Shown here: positions 56,423-64,000 of the stretch, piece after piece
Layout: every line of letters begins with the position of its first letter
How positions within the stretch are numbered: the stretch's first letter is position 1
NCBI RefSeq assembly: GCF_020734105.1
Contig: NZ_JAJAFR010000001.1
Location: 310,001 to 374,000 of the forward strand
Direction of reading: 5' to 3'
From: Alkalihalobacillus deserti
Lineage (GTDB): Bacteria > Bacillota > Bacilli > Bacillales > Bacillaceae_D
DNA: 64,000 nt
Position numbers and translations under genes: made by a program
The notes under the pieces: generated by a model
The model's database searches: none
Told to the model about the DNA's origin: nothing
The model's input: the letters and a program-made list of their open reading frames with translations, nothing else

Positions 56423-56458
56423 AAAATGGCGATATCGGTATTCCGATATCGCCATTTT
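56423..56458 (+). terminator. Intra-operon hairpin after the first crotonase
   Basis: AAAATGGCGATATCGG and CCGATATCGCCATTTT form a perfect 16-bp stem with a TATT loop and only four T's at the end. A partial terminator or 3'-end stabiliser, giving more mRNA for the upstream crotonase than for the downstream genes. Confidence 0.7.
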
Positions 56459-56498
56459 AAACAGTATGACAATTTCTCTAGAAGTGGAAGTGATGATT

Positions 56499-57413
56499 AT
56501 GAGAGATAAGATACAAACTTTAGCTGAAGCAGTTGAATCGCATATTAACCACGGTGATTCTGTTGTCTTAGGTGCATGTCTAGAACCTATGATTCCGTTT
56601 GCAGCTGCTCATGAAATTATTCGACAAGAAATTAAGGATTTACAATTGGTTGCTCCTATTTCCGATATTTTATTTGATATGTTGATCGGGGCGGGGAGTG
56701 TGAAGAAAATCACTGCTGCTTGGGCAGGAAATGTAAGCGCAGGACTTGGCCATAATTATCGACGTTCCATTGAAAAGCAAGTACCACATAAAATCGAGAT
56801 TGAGGATCACAGTAATTTCTCATTAGGTTTGGCTTTACTTGGAGGTGCAATGGGAATCCCATTCTTGCCAACAAAATCCCTTTTAGGAACAGGGCTTCTA
56901 GCTAGTAATCCAAGCTTCAAGGTTCATGAGTATGAGGGAGGAAAGCTTGTTCATGTTCCAGCCTTAAATCCTGATGTAGCTGTCTTAGGTGTCCAAAGAG
57001 CTGACAAACAAGGAAACGCACATCTGTGGGGGAATATTGGTGTTGCCCAAGATGCCGCACTTGCTAGCAAAAAAGTCATTCTATTAGCTGAAGAAATTGT
57101 TGATACTGAAGTGATTGAAAGTGATCCTAATCGGGTTTTAGTTCCTGGTTTTAAAGTGACATCGGTTGTTCACTGTCCAGCTTATTGTCACCCTTCTCCT
57201 ATGCAAGGTCATTACGGTCGTGATCATGCGTTCTTCCATGAGTATCATACAGATACAAAAACGAGAGAAGGCTTTACAGAATGGATTAATAAATGGATCA
57301 CAAGTGTATCCACGCACGCAGAGTATTTGGAATTAGTTGGTCAATCAAGAATTAATAAATTAAAAGTAAAAGGCGAGTACCTAGCTTCACCAGTAAATTA
57401 CGCCTCTGAATAG
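56499..57413 (+). CDS. CoA-transferase-fold subunit A (GctA/IpdA-like)
   Basis: The 304-residue alpha subunit of the class I CoA-transferase fold has ITAAWAGNVSAGLGHNYRRSIE, LLGGAMGIPFLPTKSLLGTGL and a C-terminus HPSPMQGHYGRDHAFFHEYH reminiscent of IpdA. IpdAB is a ring-cleaving hydrolase of steroid degradation; glutaconate CoA-transferase is the other main relative. Start chosen at ATG 56499; ATG 56493 is also possible. Pairs with the next gene. Confidence 0.87.
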   Translation: MRDKIQTLAEAVESHINHGDSVVLGACLEPMIPFAAAHEIIRQEIKDLQLVAPISDILFDMLIGAGSVKKITAAWAGNVSAGLGHNYRRSIEKQVPHKIEIEDHSNFSLGLALLGGAMGIPFLPTKSLLGTGLLASNPSFKVHEYEGGKLVHVPALNPDVAVLGVQRADKQGNAHLWGNIGVAQDAALASKKVILLAEEIVDTEVIESDPNRVLVPGFKVTSVVHCPAYCHPSPMQGHYGRDHAFFHEYHTDTKTREGFTEWINKWITSVSTHAEYLELVGQSRINKLKVKGEYLASPVNYASE

Positions 57414-57431
57414 TAGAAAGGAGTGAAAAAA

Positions 57432-58205
57432 ATGACATATACAACAGAAGAACTAATGGTTGTTGCTGCTGCAAGAGAAATTCAAGATCATGAAGTTGTC
57501 TTTGTTGGAATGCGATTGCCGATGCTTGCATTTGCTGTGGCTAAAAAAACACATGCTCCAAACGCAGTTGGGTTCTATGAATGTGGGATTGTTCGTGATT
57601 TCCCTTCAGAAACGTTGCTTTATACGATGGGAGACACACCTAATGTAATTGGTGCTCAGTGGTGTACAACAACGAACCATTTGATGTACCTCATGCAACA
57701 AGGCAATGTAGATTGTGGCTTTATCGGTGGAGCAGAGATTGATAAATACGGAAATGTTAACACTTCTTATATAGGCAACTATGAAGATCCAACACTTAAA
57801 TTACCAGGTAGCGGTGGGGCTGCTGATATTGCTTCACTTTCTAAAAGGTTACTTGTCATTATGAATCATGAAAAACGACGCTTTAAAGAAAAAGTTGATT
57901 ATATTACATCACCAGGATACGGGGATGGAGGAAATTGGCGTGAAGAACAAGGCCTACCTCGTGGAGGGATTGGTGCCTTAATTACCACTTTAGGATTAAT
58001 GAGGCCAGAGCCTGTAAACAATGAATTAGAGTTAATTTCTCTCCACCCTGGTGTAACTGTTGAAGAGGTTAAAGAAAATACTGGATGGAATTTAAAGCTC
58101 TCAAGTAATTTGAAAGAAACAGTAGCTCCTTCAAAAGAAGAACTTCAAGTCATTCGTGATATTGATCCAGAAGGCTTTTGGACTGGGAAGAAAAGGGGGA
58201 GTTAA
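57432..58205 (+). CDS. CoA-transferase-fold subunit B (GctB/IpdB-like)
   Basis: The 257-residue beta subunit has GFYECGIVRDFPSE, with Glu50 where class I CoA-transferases carry the glutamate that forms the glutamyl-CoA intermediate. It also has GFIGGAEIDKYGNVNTSYIG and GSGGAADIASL. Whether it is a transferase or an IpdAB-like hydrolase depends on residues around the active site that need alignment. ATG 57432 follows AAAGGAG. Confidence 0.87.
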   Translation: MTYTTEELMVVAAAREIQDHEVVFVGMRLPMLAFAVAKKTHAPNAVGFYECGIVRDFPSETLLYTMGDTPNVIGAQWCTTTNHLMYLMQQGNVDCGFIGGAEIDKYGNVNTSYIGNYEDPTLKLPGSGGAADIASLSKRLLVIMNHEKRRFKEKVDYITSPGYGDGGNWREEQGLPRGGIGALITTLGLMRPEPVNNELELISLHPGVTVEEVKENTGWNLKLSSNLKETVAPSKEELQVIRDIDPEGFWTGKKRGS

Positions 58206-58206
58206 T

Positions 58207-58656
58207 GTGAGGTCAAATGAAATAGAAATCTTGGTGAATTGGGGAGATACCGATAAAGCAGGAATTGTGTATTACCCGAATTATTTTAAATGGTTTGATA
58301 TTGCGGGACATCAGTTTTTTCGCAGTTGTGATTTAGCACCTAGTAAACTGGAAAAGGAAAGACAGATTATCGTACCATTATTAGATGCTAGATGCAGTTT
58401 TGAAAAGCCTTTATTATATGATGATGTATTAACAGTAAGAACCGCAGTGGAAGAGATTAACAATAAAACGATTAAACTAAAACATGAAGTTTATAATGGT
58501 GAAATTCGAACAGGACATGGGTATGAGCTAAGAGGTTGGGTGAAGCAAACAGCCAATGAAATTAAGGCGGTTTCAATTCCTGAAGACGTTATAGCTATCT
58601 TAAAAGAAGACATTCACTCAAATCAAAGTAGGAGTAGAACACCGTTTAATGCATAA
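58207..58656 (+). CDS. Hot-dog acyl-CoA thioesterase, copy 2
   Basis: The 149-residue 4-HBT-type thioesterase has WGDTDKAGIVYYPNYFKWFDIAGHQFF, closely parallel to the copy at 44061. GTG 58207 follows AGGGGGAG and starts one base after the previous stop, so translation is coupled. Likely hydrolyses an aryl- or acyl-CoA of the pathway. Confidence 0.9.
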   Translation: MRSNEIEILVNWGDTDKAGIVYYPNYFKWFDIAGHQFFRSCDLAPSKLEKERQIIVPLLDARCSFEKPLLYDDVLTVRTAVEEINNKTIKLKHEVYNGEIRTGHGYELRGWVKQTANEIKAVSIPEDVIAILKEDIHSNQSRSRTPFNA

Positions 58657-58731
58657 AAGGTAACAATCCTCTATAATAAAGGATGTCTCTAGATGGAAAA
58701 AATAACAATACAACATGGACGGTGAACTAGT

Positions 58732-59610
58732 TTGAAGCCAAGGTCATTAATGTTTACATTATACGGAGAGTACATCCAATATTATGGAGGAGAAGTTTGG
58801 GTTGGAAGTTTAATTCAGTTGATGAGTAAATTTGGAGTATCTGAGTCTTCTGTCAGAGGAGCCATTTTTCGCATGGTTCAGAAAAATTTATTGCAAGTTA
58901 GAAAAATAGGCAATAAAAGTTATTATTCTGTAACTGAATTAGGAAAGCGAAGAATAGAAGATGGGGTAAAAAGGGTTTACACCACTCAAAGTCAAACATG
59001 GGATGGAATGTGGAGAATCCTTACATATTCGTTTCCAGAAGAAAAACGAGAGCTGCGCAATGTGATTAGAAAAGAATTAAATTGGACTGGATTTGGTGTG
59101 ATTTCCAATAGTACATGGGTAAGTCCTAACTCGCTAGAAGAACAAGTGATAGAGATGATTGAAACGTACAAACTACAAGAACATACTTTTTTATTTAGTT
59201 CGTCATCCATTGTCTCTCACGACAATGAAAGCATTATCAATAAAGGGTGGGACCTACAAGGCATTTCAGATGAATACGATATTTTTATTGAAACATTCTC
59301 ACCTAAATTTGAAGAGTTACGTGAGAAAGCATTAAATAACTTGTTAAAAGATGATGAATGTTTCATGGAAAGAACAAAACTTGTTCATCAATACCGGAAA
59401 TTTCTATTCCAAGATCCTGGTTTTCCACGCGATTTGTTACCACCCCATTGGTCAGGAACAAAAGCGAGAGAATTATTTTGGAACATCCATCAATTAATAT
59501 CGATTCCCGCTGTACGATTCTTTGAATCATTTTACGAACCCGCCCCAGATCGAGAAATAGAGGCAAACCGCGACAAAGCAATTAACCCATTTAGGAAAAT
59601 TTATATGTAA
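58732..59610 (+). CDS. PaaX-family transcriptional regulator
   Basis: The 292-residue PaaX-type repressor has an N-terminal winged helix (SLMFTLYGEYIQYYGGEVWVGS, SSVRGAIFRMVQKNLLQVRKIGNKSYYSVTELGKRRI), a central CRISPR-like RRM region (WRILTYSFPEEKRELRNVIRKEL) and a C-terminal helical domain. PaaX proteins sense an aryl-CoA such as phenylacetyl-CoA and repress the catabolic operon. TTG 58732; a TATAAT at 58672-58677 may be its -10. A likely regulator of the shared operators (inferred). Confidence 0.92.
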   Translation: MKPRSLMFTLYGEYIQYYGGEVWVGSLIQLMSKFGVSESSVRGAIFRMVQKNLLQVRKIGNKSYYSVTELGKRRIEDGVKRVYTTQSQTWDGMWRILTYSFPEEKRELRNVIRKELNWTGFGVISNSTWVSPNSLEEQVIEMIETYKLQEHTFLFSSSSIVSHDNESIINKGWDLQGISDEYDIFIETFSPKFEELREKALNNLLKDDECFMERTKLVHQYRKFLFQDPGFPRDLLPPHWSGTKARELFWNIHQLISIPAVRFFESFYEPAPDREIEANRDKAINPFRKIYM

Positions 59611-59654
59611 GACTTGGTTCCAAAAGGGCGAATTTTCCCTTTTGGAACCAGGTC
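59611..59654. repeat. Dispersed hairpin repeat, copy 3 (single hairpin)
   Basis: The perfect 14-bp stem TGGTTCCAAAAGGG/CCCTTTTGGAACCA extends by GAC/GTC and a T-G wobble to 18 bp, with an eight-base loop. Same design as the left hairpin of copy 1 (GAGCTTGTTCAAAAAGGG), with paired substitutions that keep the stem. It lies directly after the PaaX stop. Confidence 0.7.
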
Positions 59655-59748
59655 AAAGCATCGAGCTACGACGTTAAACTTTTTTTGAAGATGCTAAAAG
59701 GAAAATACTTGTTTTATTTGAAATTTTTTAGTGGATTGAGGGATGATT

Positions 59749-60525
59749 ATGAAAAAGGTTATTTTAGAGATAAGCAATCATTTGGCATTTGTCACGATCA
59801 ATCGACCAGAGCAATTAAATTGTTTTGATTTTGAAACGCTCGTGGAATTAGGAGACATTATCGAAGAGATAAAATTGGATAAAGAAGTGCGAGCGGTTAT
59901 TTTTACCGGTGCTGGTGACAAGGCGTTCAGCGCAGGGGCAGATCTCAAAGAAAGACGCACATTAAATGATAAAGAAGTACGTCGAAACGTAAGCAAAATT
60001 CGTGATGTGTTTACAATGATTGAGGAATTACCTCAGCCGACGATTGCGGCTATTAATGGTTATGCACTTGGTGGTGGATTCGAACTTGCGCTAGTTTGTG
60101 ATTTCCGTTATGCCGTTAAAAAGGCAACAATGGGGTTAACTGAAGTGAGTTGGGCTATTATTCCTGGTGCAGGTGGAACACAACGGTTAAGTCGCTTAAT
60201 TGGAACTTCACGAGCTAAAGAGCTGATATTAACAGCACGAAAAATTAATGCTGAACAAGCTTATGAAATAGGTATTTTAAATAAAGTCGTAGAGGAAGAC
60301 GAATTAAAAGAAAGTGCAGTCGCTCTTGCTGAAGAAATTATGAAAAACGGACCGCTAGCTGTTATACAAGCAAAATATGCAATTAATTATGGTAGCAATG
60401 TAGATGTGAAAACAGGGCTTGCGCTTGAGTCAAAAGCGTATGAAGTCATTATCCCTACAAAAGACCGAGTTGAAGCTCTAGAAGCTTTCAAAGAAAAGCG
60501 ACCAGCTCAATTTAAAGGTGAATAG
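59749..60525 (+). CDS. Enoyl-CoA hydratase (crotonase)
   Basis: The 258-residue crotonase has FSAGADLKERR, YALGGGFELALVCD and GLTEVSWAIIPGAGGTQRL, keeping both acidic positions. Typical of short-chain enoyl-CoA hydratases. ATG 59749 is chosen (GAGGGATGATT upstream); ATG 59743 is possible. Second crotonase of the 55.6-63 kb unit. Confidence 0.9.
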   Translation: MKKVILEISNHLAFVTINRPEQLNCFDFETLVELGDIIEEIKLDKEVRAVIFTGAGDKAFSAGADLKERRTLNDKEVRRNVSKIRDVFTMIEELPQPTIAAINGYALGGGFELALVCDFRYAVKKATMGLTEVSWAIIPGAGGTQRLSRLIGTSRAKELILTARKINAEQAYEIGILNKVVEEDELKESAVALAEEIMKNGPLAVIQAKYAINYGSNVDVKTGLALESKAYEVIIPTKDRVEALEAFKEKRPAQFKGE

Positions 60526-60546
60526 CAACCGTTAGGAGTGGAAGAA

Positions 60547-61533
60547 GTGAAGGATCTCTTAAAGGAAAACCAAATTACGAAGCTCCTTGGCATTCGTTAC
60601 CCAATTATTGAAGGGGGAATGGCCCAAATTGGTGATGGAAATTTAGCTGCCGCTATTTCAAATGAAGGCGGTTTTGGACAAATCGCCATTTCTGGTATGA
60701 GTCCTAATAAGTTTCGTCAAGAACTAGAACTAGCAGCTTCAAAAACATCGCTTCCTTTTGGAGTGAATATTCCAATCAGTGGTCATTTTTCATATAATGA
60801 ATATTTTGATGTGATCGAAGAAAACAAAGAGCTAATTTCAGCTGTCAGTCTATCTTCTGGGGATCCTCGATCGTATATTCCCTTTTTCAAAAATTTAGGA
60901 CTGAAGGTAATGGTTGTAGTCGGTACGGTTAAGCATGCTAGGAATGCTGAAAAAGCTGGTGCTGATATAGTTATTTGTGAAGGATTTGAAGCGGGGGGAC
61001 GAAACAGTCCATATGAATTGACCTTGTTTAGTTTAATTCCACAAGTCCGTAGAGCAGTTCAAATTCCAGTCGTAGCTGCAGGTGGCATTTCAAGTGGACA
61101 GGGGATGCTAGCAGCACTTGTCTTAGGGGCTGACGGAGTTCAAATAGGAACACGTTTCATTGCAACGAAAGAGTGTATTGCTCACGAAAGCTACAAGCAA
61201 TTGCTTGTTGATTCAAACGATTCAGATACGACTATCATGGAGCGCAGCATCGGTGGAGTCAATCGTGTTGTGAAGAGTAACTATGTTGATGGTGTGTTGC
61301 AATTAGAGAAGCAAGCGATATCATTTCAAGAATTATTTCCATATATTAATGGATATAAAAATAAATTAGGGGCCTTACAAGGTAATTTAGAAGAGGGATG
61401 GGTTCATGCAGGGCAATCGGTGGGCTTAATTGATTCGATTGTAAGCGTAGAGGAATTATTTGTCCAAATTATGCAAGAACTGAAGCAATCTCATCAATCT
61501 CTTTTTCAGAATGTAGAACAGATCTTAAAATAA
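60547..61533 (+). CDS. Nitronate monooxygenase/FabK-family flavoprotein (IpdC-like)
   Basis: The 328-residue FMN TIM-barrel protein has YPIIEGGMAQI, GADIVICEGFEAGGRNSPYELT, VVAAGGISSGQGMLAAL and GADGVQIGTRFIATKEC. The catalytic His of nitronate monooxygenase and FabK (EAGGH) is replaced by Arg152 (EAGGR), so it is probably not a nitronate monooxygenase. IpdC, a related flavin reductase in steroid ring catabolism next to IpdAB, is the closest functional analogue by context. GTG 60547 is chosen over GTG 60538. Confidence 0.85.
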   Translation: MKDLLKENQITKLLGIRYPIIEGGMAQIGDGNLAAAISNEGGFGQIAISGMSPNKFRQELELAASKTSLPFGVNIPISGHFSYNEYFDVIEENKELISAVSLSSGDPRSYIPFFKNLGLKVMVVVGTVKHARNAEKAGADIVICEGFEAGGRNSPYELTLFSLIPQVRRAVQIPVVAAGGISSGQGMLAALVLGADGVQIGTRFIATKECIAHESYKQLLVDSNDSDTTIMERSIGGVNRVVKSNYVDGVLQLEKQAISFQELFPYINGYKNKLGALQGNLEEGWVHAGQSVGLIDSIVSVEELFVQIMQELKQSHQSLFQNVEQILK

Positions 61534-61552
61534 TAGATAATAGGTGATTTTA

Positions 61553-62323
61553 ATGACAAACTATGAAACGATTCATTTACAAATTGAAAATCAAGTTGCT
61601 TGGCTTACGTTAAAAAGAGCGCCGGTTAATGTATTAAATATTGAAATGATGCAGGAAATTGTAGACGCATTAGAAAACCTTATTGCAAATGAAGAACCAC
61701 ATGCATTAGTTATTCGAGCTGATGGAAAAGCCTTTTCGGCTGGTGTGGCAATTGAAGATCATATTGGAGATAAGGCAGAACCAATGATTCATGTTTTTCA
61801 TAAAATGTTTCATTTACTGGCAAAGATTCCTTGTCCGACAGTGGCAGTAGTAGAAGGAGCTGCTATTGGAGGAGGTTGTGAAATTGCTAGTTTTTGCGAT
61901 ATTTCCGTTGCAACAGAAAAGGCAAAATTTGGTCAACCTGAAATCAATTTAGGTTTATTTCCGCCTGTTTCCGTTGCAATCTTCCCTTTATTAATGGGAT
62001 TTAATAAAACAATGGAACTTCTCCTAACCGGAAAAACAATTTCAGCAGTAAAGGCGAAAGAATTTGGTCTTATCAATGAAGTCGTTGCTGAAGGTGAGCT
62101 AGAAGACTATCTTGAAGATTTGCTAGATTCATTTAGGTCAAAAAGCAGAGTGGCGCTCGAGTTTACGAGAAAGGCCATTCGCGAAGCAATGGCAACTACA
62201 TTTGCGCAAACAATTGGGAAAGTGGAACAGATTTACTTGAATGATTTAATGAAAACAGATGATGCCAAGGAAGGTCTGGATTCATTCTTGGAAAAACGTA
62301 AGCCAGTTTGGAAGCATTCGTAG
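61553..62323 (+). CDS. Crotonase resembling dienoyl-CoA hydratase (Dch type)
   Basis: The 256-residue crotonase has FSAGVAIEDHIGDKAEPMIHVFH and KIPCPTVAVVEGAAIGGGCEIASFCD, then FGQPEINLGLFPPVSVAIFP. The SAGV-x2-EDH and FGQPE-LGLFPP patterns recall cyclohexa-1,5-diene-1-carbonyl-CoA hydratase of anaerobic benzoyl-CoA metabolism rather than ordinary enoyl-CoA hydratases. It may hydrate or hydrolyse a ring intermediate. ATG 61553 follows TAGGTGAT. Confidence 0.82.
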   Translation: MTNYETIHLQIENQVAWLTLKRAPVNVLNIEMMQEIVDALENLIANEEPHALVIRADGKAFSAGVAIEDHIGDKAEPMIHVFHKMFHLLAKIPCPTVAVVEGAAIGGGCEIASFCDISVATEKAKFGQPEINLGLFPPVSVAIFPLLMGFNKTMELLLTGKTISAVKAKEFGLINEVVAEGELEDYLEDLLDSFRSKSRVALEFTRKAIREAMATTFAQTIGKVEQIYLNDLMKTDDAKEGLDSFLEKRKPVWKHS

Positions 62324-62333
62324 GAGGTGCATT

Positions 62334-63305
62334 ATGAACATAGAGGAAATTGAAAGTGGTGGATATCGGATTGGAATTCCTATTCCTTTTCCAATGAAAT
62401 ATGTGTACTGTTACCTCTTTCCAAAAAATGAGGACTATGTTTTAATTGACGTCGGCTTTAACTATCAAGCTGGTAGAGAAGCATGGGAAGAAGTGTTCAC
62501 ATATTTAAATATTAATCCATCTCAGATCAATACCATATACTTAACGCACTTTCATCCGGACCATTCAGGGCTATGTGGTTGGATGCAACAAAAAACGGGT
62601 GCTAAGGTTTATATGCATGAAATAGACATGAATATGATGGAGCGAGTGTGGGGAGAAAATAGTATACAAACGAAAAGTATGAAAGAAATGATACTTGATT
62701 ATGGTGTGCCCGCACAATTAAGTGAAGTGATTATTGAACATATGGAAAAAATAACAAAACACGTACTGCCATTACCGAAGATTGAGCCCATTAGTAGGGA
62801 AGTCGAATTTGGTGAGAAAATATGGGATGTTATTCACACTCCAGGACATAGTACTGGTCACATATGTTTTTATCAGAAAGAAGAACAAATCCTTATTGCA
62901 GGGGACCATGTCCTTGATAAAATAACTCCTAATATAAGTGTTTGGCCAGGATCTAGCCAAGAACCATTACATGAGTATATCGATTCTCTGCTGAAAATAA
63001 AACAGTTTCCGATAAAGGTCGTGTATTCGGCACATGGTAAGTTAATAGAGGATTTAAATACCCGCATCGATGAGCTAATCTTGCATCATGAGGAACGATT
63101 ATCGAAAATCGAAAACCATGCAAATACGAAAACAGCCTTTGAGATTGCTGAAGTTTTATTTGCTCATAAAGAATTATCACCTCATCAATGGCGATTTGCT
63201 ATTGCTGAAACGCTTGCACATTTGTTTTTCTTAGAGCAAGAAAATCGTGTTAGTAAAGCTGGCACGAGACCAATCGTCTATCAAAGTAAATCGAGTGTCA
63301 TCTAA
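62334..63305 (+). CDS. MBL-fold metallohydrolase, copy 2
   Basis: The 323-residue metallo-beta-lactamase-fold protein has THFHPDHSGLCG, HTPGHSTGH, AGDHVL and SAHG, and a helical C-terminus. Same architecture as the copy at 46004. ATG 62334 follows TAGGAGGTG ten bases after the crotonase stop. Could be a thioesterase-like or lactone/enol-lactone hydrolase for a ring-opened CoA product (inferred). Confidence 0.87.
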   Translation: MNIEEIESGGYRIGIPIPFPMKYVYCYLFPKNEDYVLIDVGFNYQAGREAWEEVFTYLNINPSQINTIYLTHFHPDHSGLCGWMQQKTGAKVYMHEIDMNMMERVWGENSIQTKSMKEMILDYGVPAQLSEVIIEHMEKITKHVLPLPKIEPISREVEFGEKIWDVIHTPGHSTGHICFYQKEEQILIAGDHVLDKITPNISVWPGSSQEPLHEYIDSLLKIKQFPIKVVYSAHGKLIEDLNTRIDELILHHEERLSKIENHANTKTAFEIAEVLFAHKELSPHQWRFAIAETLAHLFFLEQENRVSKAGTRPIVYQSKSSVI

Positions 63306-63323
63306 CACTAAAAATATGAATTT

Positions 63324-63362
63324 AAAAACATGTGTATCTTTTTCAGGTACACATGTTTTTTG
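63324..63362 (+). terminator. Terminator of the crotonase/CoA-transferase operon
   Basis: AAAAACATGTGTA and TACACATGTTTTT form a stem with an 11-base loop and end in T6. Confidence 0.92.
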
Positions 63363-63467
63363 TTGCGAAAGGATAATATATAACTCTATCTTTTTTTAAA
63401 AGTGTTTTATCTGCATATAAGATGATTGAGTTTAAGGTGGCCTAGGTTAATAGGTATTTCTCTTTTT

Positions 63468-63529
63468 ATTTACTTTCGTCAGAAAAACATAATAAAGGTA
63501 TTGACAAATAATTGAGAATATTTTATATT
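63468..63529 (+). promoter_or_regulatory. Promoter and operator-like site of the PaaA-like gene
   Basis: TTGACA (63501-63506) and TATATT (63524-63529) are spaced by 17 bases, a textbook sigma-A promoter. Upstream, ATTTACTTTCGTCAGAAAAA (63468-63487) resembles the operators at benE-1 and the crotonase operon in position and sequence (TTTACNTTCGT...AAAAA). Confidence 0.75.
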
Positions 63530-63581
63530 ACTTAATATAGACGATGTTTTAAAAAACATAATAATGAAGAGGTGTTATTAA

Positions 63582-64000
63582 ATGAGCGTAAATCAAGCGG
63601 AAGTATTATTAGAAAAAGTTCAAAATGGTTTTAAGATTGAACGTACAGAAGACATGAACGAAGAGTACTTAAAAGCGCTAAAGCAAACTTTGACAATAGT
63701 AGGAGATACTGAGTTATTAAGTGTTCCTCCACTTTTAACTGTCTACGATCAAGCACCGAACTTAAACTATAAAATTACAGCATTAGCGGTTATGCAAGAT
63801 GAGATTGGTCATGCACATATCGCTTATCGCTTATTAGAAGATTTAGGTGAGGATGTGGATCAACTTTTATACGACCGCCTACCAAACCGTTGGAAAAATC
63901 CATATGCATTTGATTTTAAACTTGATAACTGGATTGAATTAGGTGTATTCAATGGATTGTTTGATCGTGCTGGTTATACATTACTAGGCGATGCTCATGA
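63582..64000 (+). CDS. PaaA-family aryl-CoA epoxygenase alpha subunit, cut by window end
   Basis: The first 139 residues of a PaaA-like di-iron oxygenase. The iron-ligand motif ALAVMQDEIGHAHIAYRLLEDLG (DExxH) corresponds to KVQDEAGHG of PaaA, preceded by a Glu (GDTEL) at about the earlier ligand position. The later segment ending FKLDNWIELGVFNGLFDRAGY aligns with the PaaA helix [20 protein letters not shown]. It is much diverged from E. coli PaaA. Expected reaction: O2-dependent epoxidation of an aromatic CoA ester. AGAGGTG precedes ATG 63582. The rest, and any BCDE partners, lie outside the window. Confidence 0.8.
   Translation, partial: MSVNQAEVLLEKVQNGFKIERTEDMNEEYLKALKQTLTIVGDTELLSVPPLLTVYDQAPNLNYKITALAVMQDEIGHAHIAYRLLEDLGEDVDQLLYDRLPNRWKNPYAFDFKLDNWIELGVFNGLFDRAGYTLLGDAH

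Overview
The window (about 38-40% GC by eye) is chromosomal DNA of an endospore-forming Bacillaceae bacterium. The evidence is the end of a spoVA operon followed by lysA and ppiB (the Bacillus order), spoVIF next to a YjcZ-type peptide, spo0M, sigI-rsgI, strong AGGAGG ribosome sites, frequent TTG/GTG starts and many U-tailed terminators. An alkaliphilic or soil relative of Bacillus fits; the species cannot be named from this sequence.

Layout. 1-3.1 kb: spoVAD (5' end missing), spoVAE, spoVAEA, spoVAF. 3.6-6.6 kb: lysA, ppiB and a thioredoxin-reductase-like flavoprotein. 7-13 kb: small and spore-type genes (EDKK-repeat protein, YjcZ peptide, spoVIF, an acidic coat-like protein), an N-carbamoyl-amino-acid-hydrolase-type amidohydrolase with no normal start codon, and an FhuF-like iron reductase behind a Fur box. 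13.8-17.9 kb: a LytS/LytR two-component system and a CstA transporter with a cre site. 18.3-21 kb: a TPR plus dynamin-like GTPase. 21.3-24.6 kb: lipoprotein, secreted coiled-coil protein, sigI and rsgI behind a sigma-I-type promoter. 24.7-33.9 kb: pseudogenes, a WalR-type 3D/LysM cell-wall protein, duplicated universal stress genes with Crp/Fnr boxes, a manganese (yybP-ykoY) riboswitch ahead of a DUF1232 gene and a TerC gene, a small kinase and spo0M.

35.3 kb to the window end is an aromatic or alicyclic carboxylate catabolic region working on CoA thioesters. It holds a beta-oxidation operon (3-hydroxyacyl-CoA dehydrogenase, crotonase, thiolase, acyl-CoA ligase, cupin, permease), a GAF/PucR-type regulator, two BenE-type benzoate transporters, a complete LivKHMGF-type ABC importer, two hot-dog thioesterases, two metallo-beta-lactamase-fold hydrolases and a ferredoxin. 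A second operon has crotonases, an IpdAB/GctAB-like CoA-transferase pair, a PaaX-family regulator, an IpdC/nitronate-monooxygenase-like flavoprotein and a dienoyl-CoA-hydratase-like crotonase. It is followed by the start of a divergent PaaA-type di-iron epoxygenase gene.

Inferred joint function: import of an aromatic acid (BenE, ABC), CoA activation, epoxidation of the aryl-CoA by the PaaA-like enzyme, non-canonical ring opening by the crotonases and the CoA-transferase-fold enzyme, then beta-oxidation to acyl-CoA units. A nearly identical palindrome lies upstream of benE and the crotonase operon, with weaker versions upstream of the ABC operon and the paaA-like gene, so these units may form one regulon. 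The gene set is neither a standard paa nor a standard box cluster and is the best candidate for an undescribed system. Pseudogenes and transposase scraps lie around and inside it, which suggests a region in flux.
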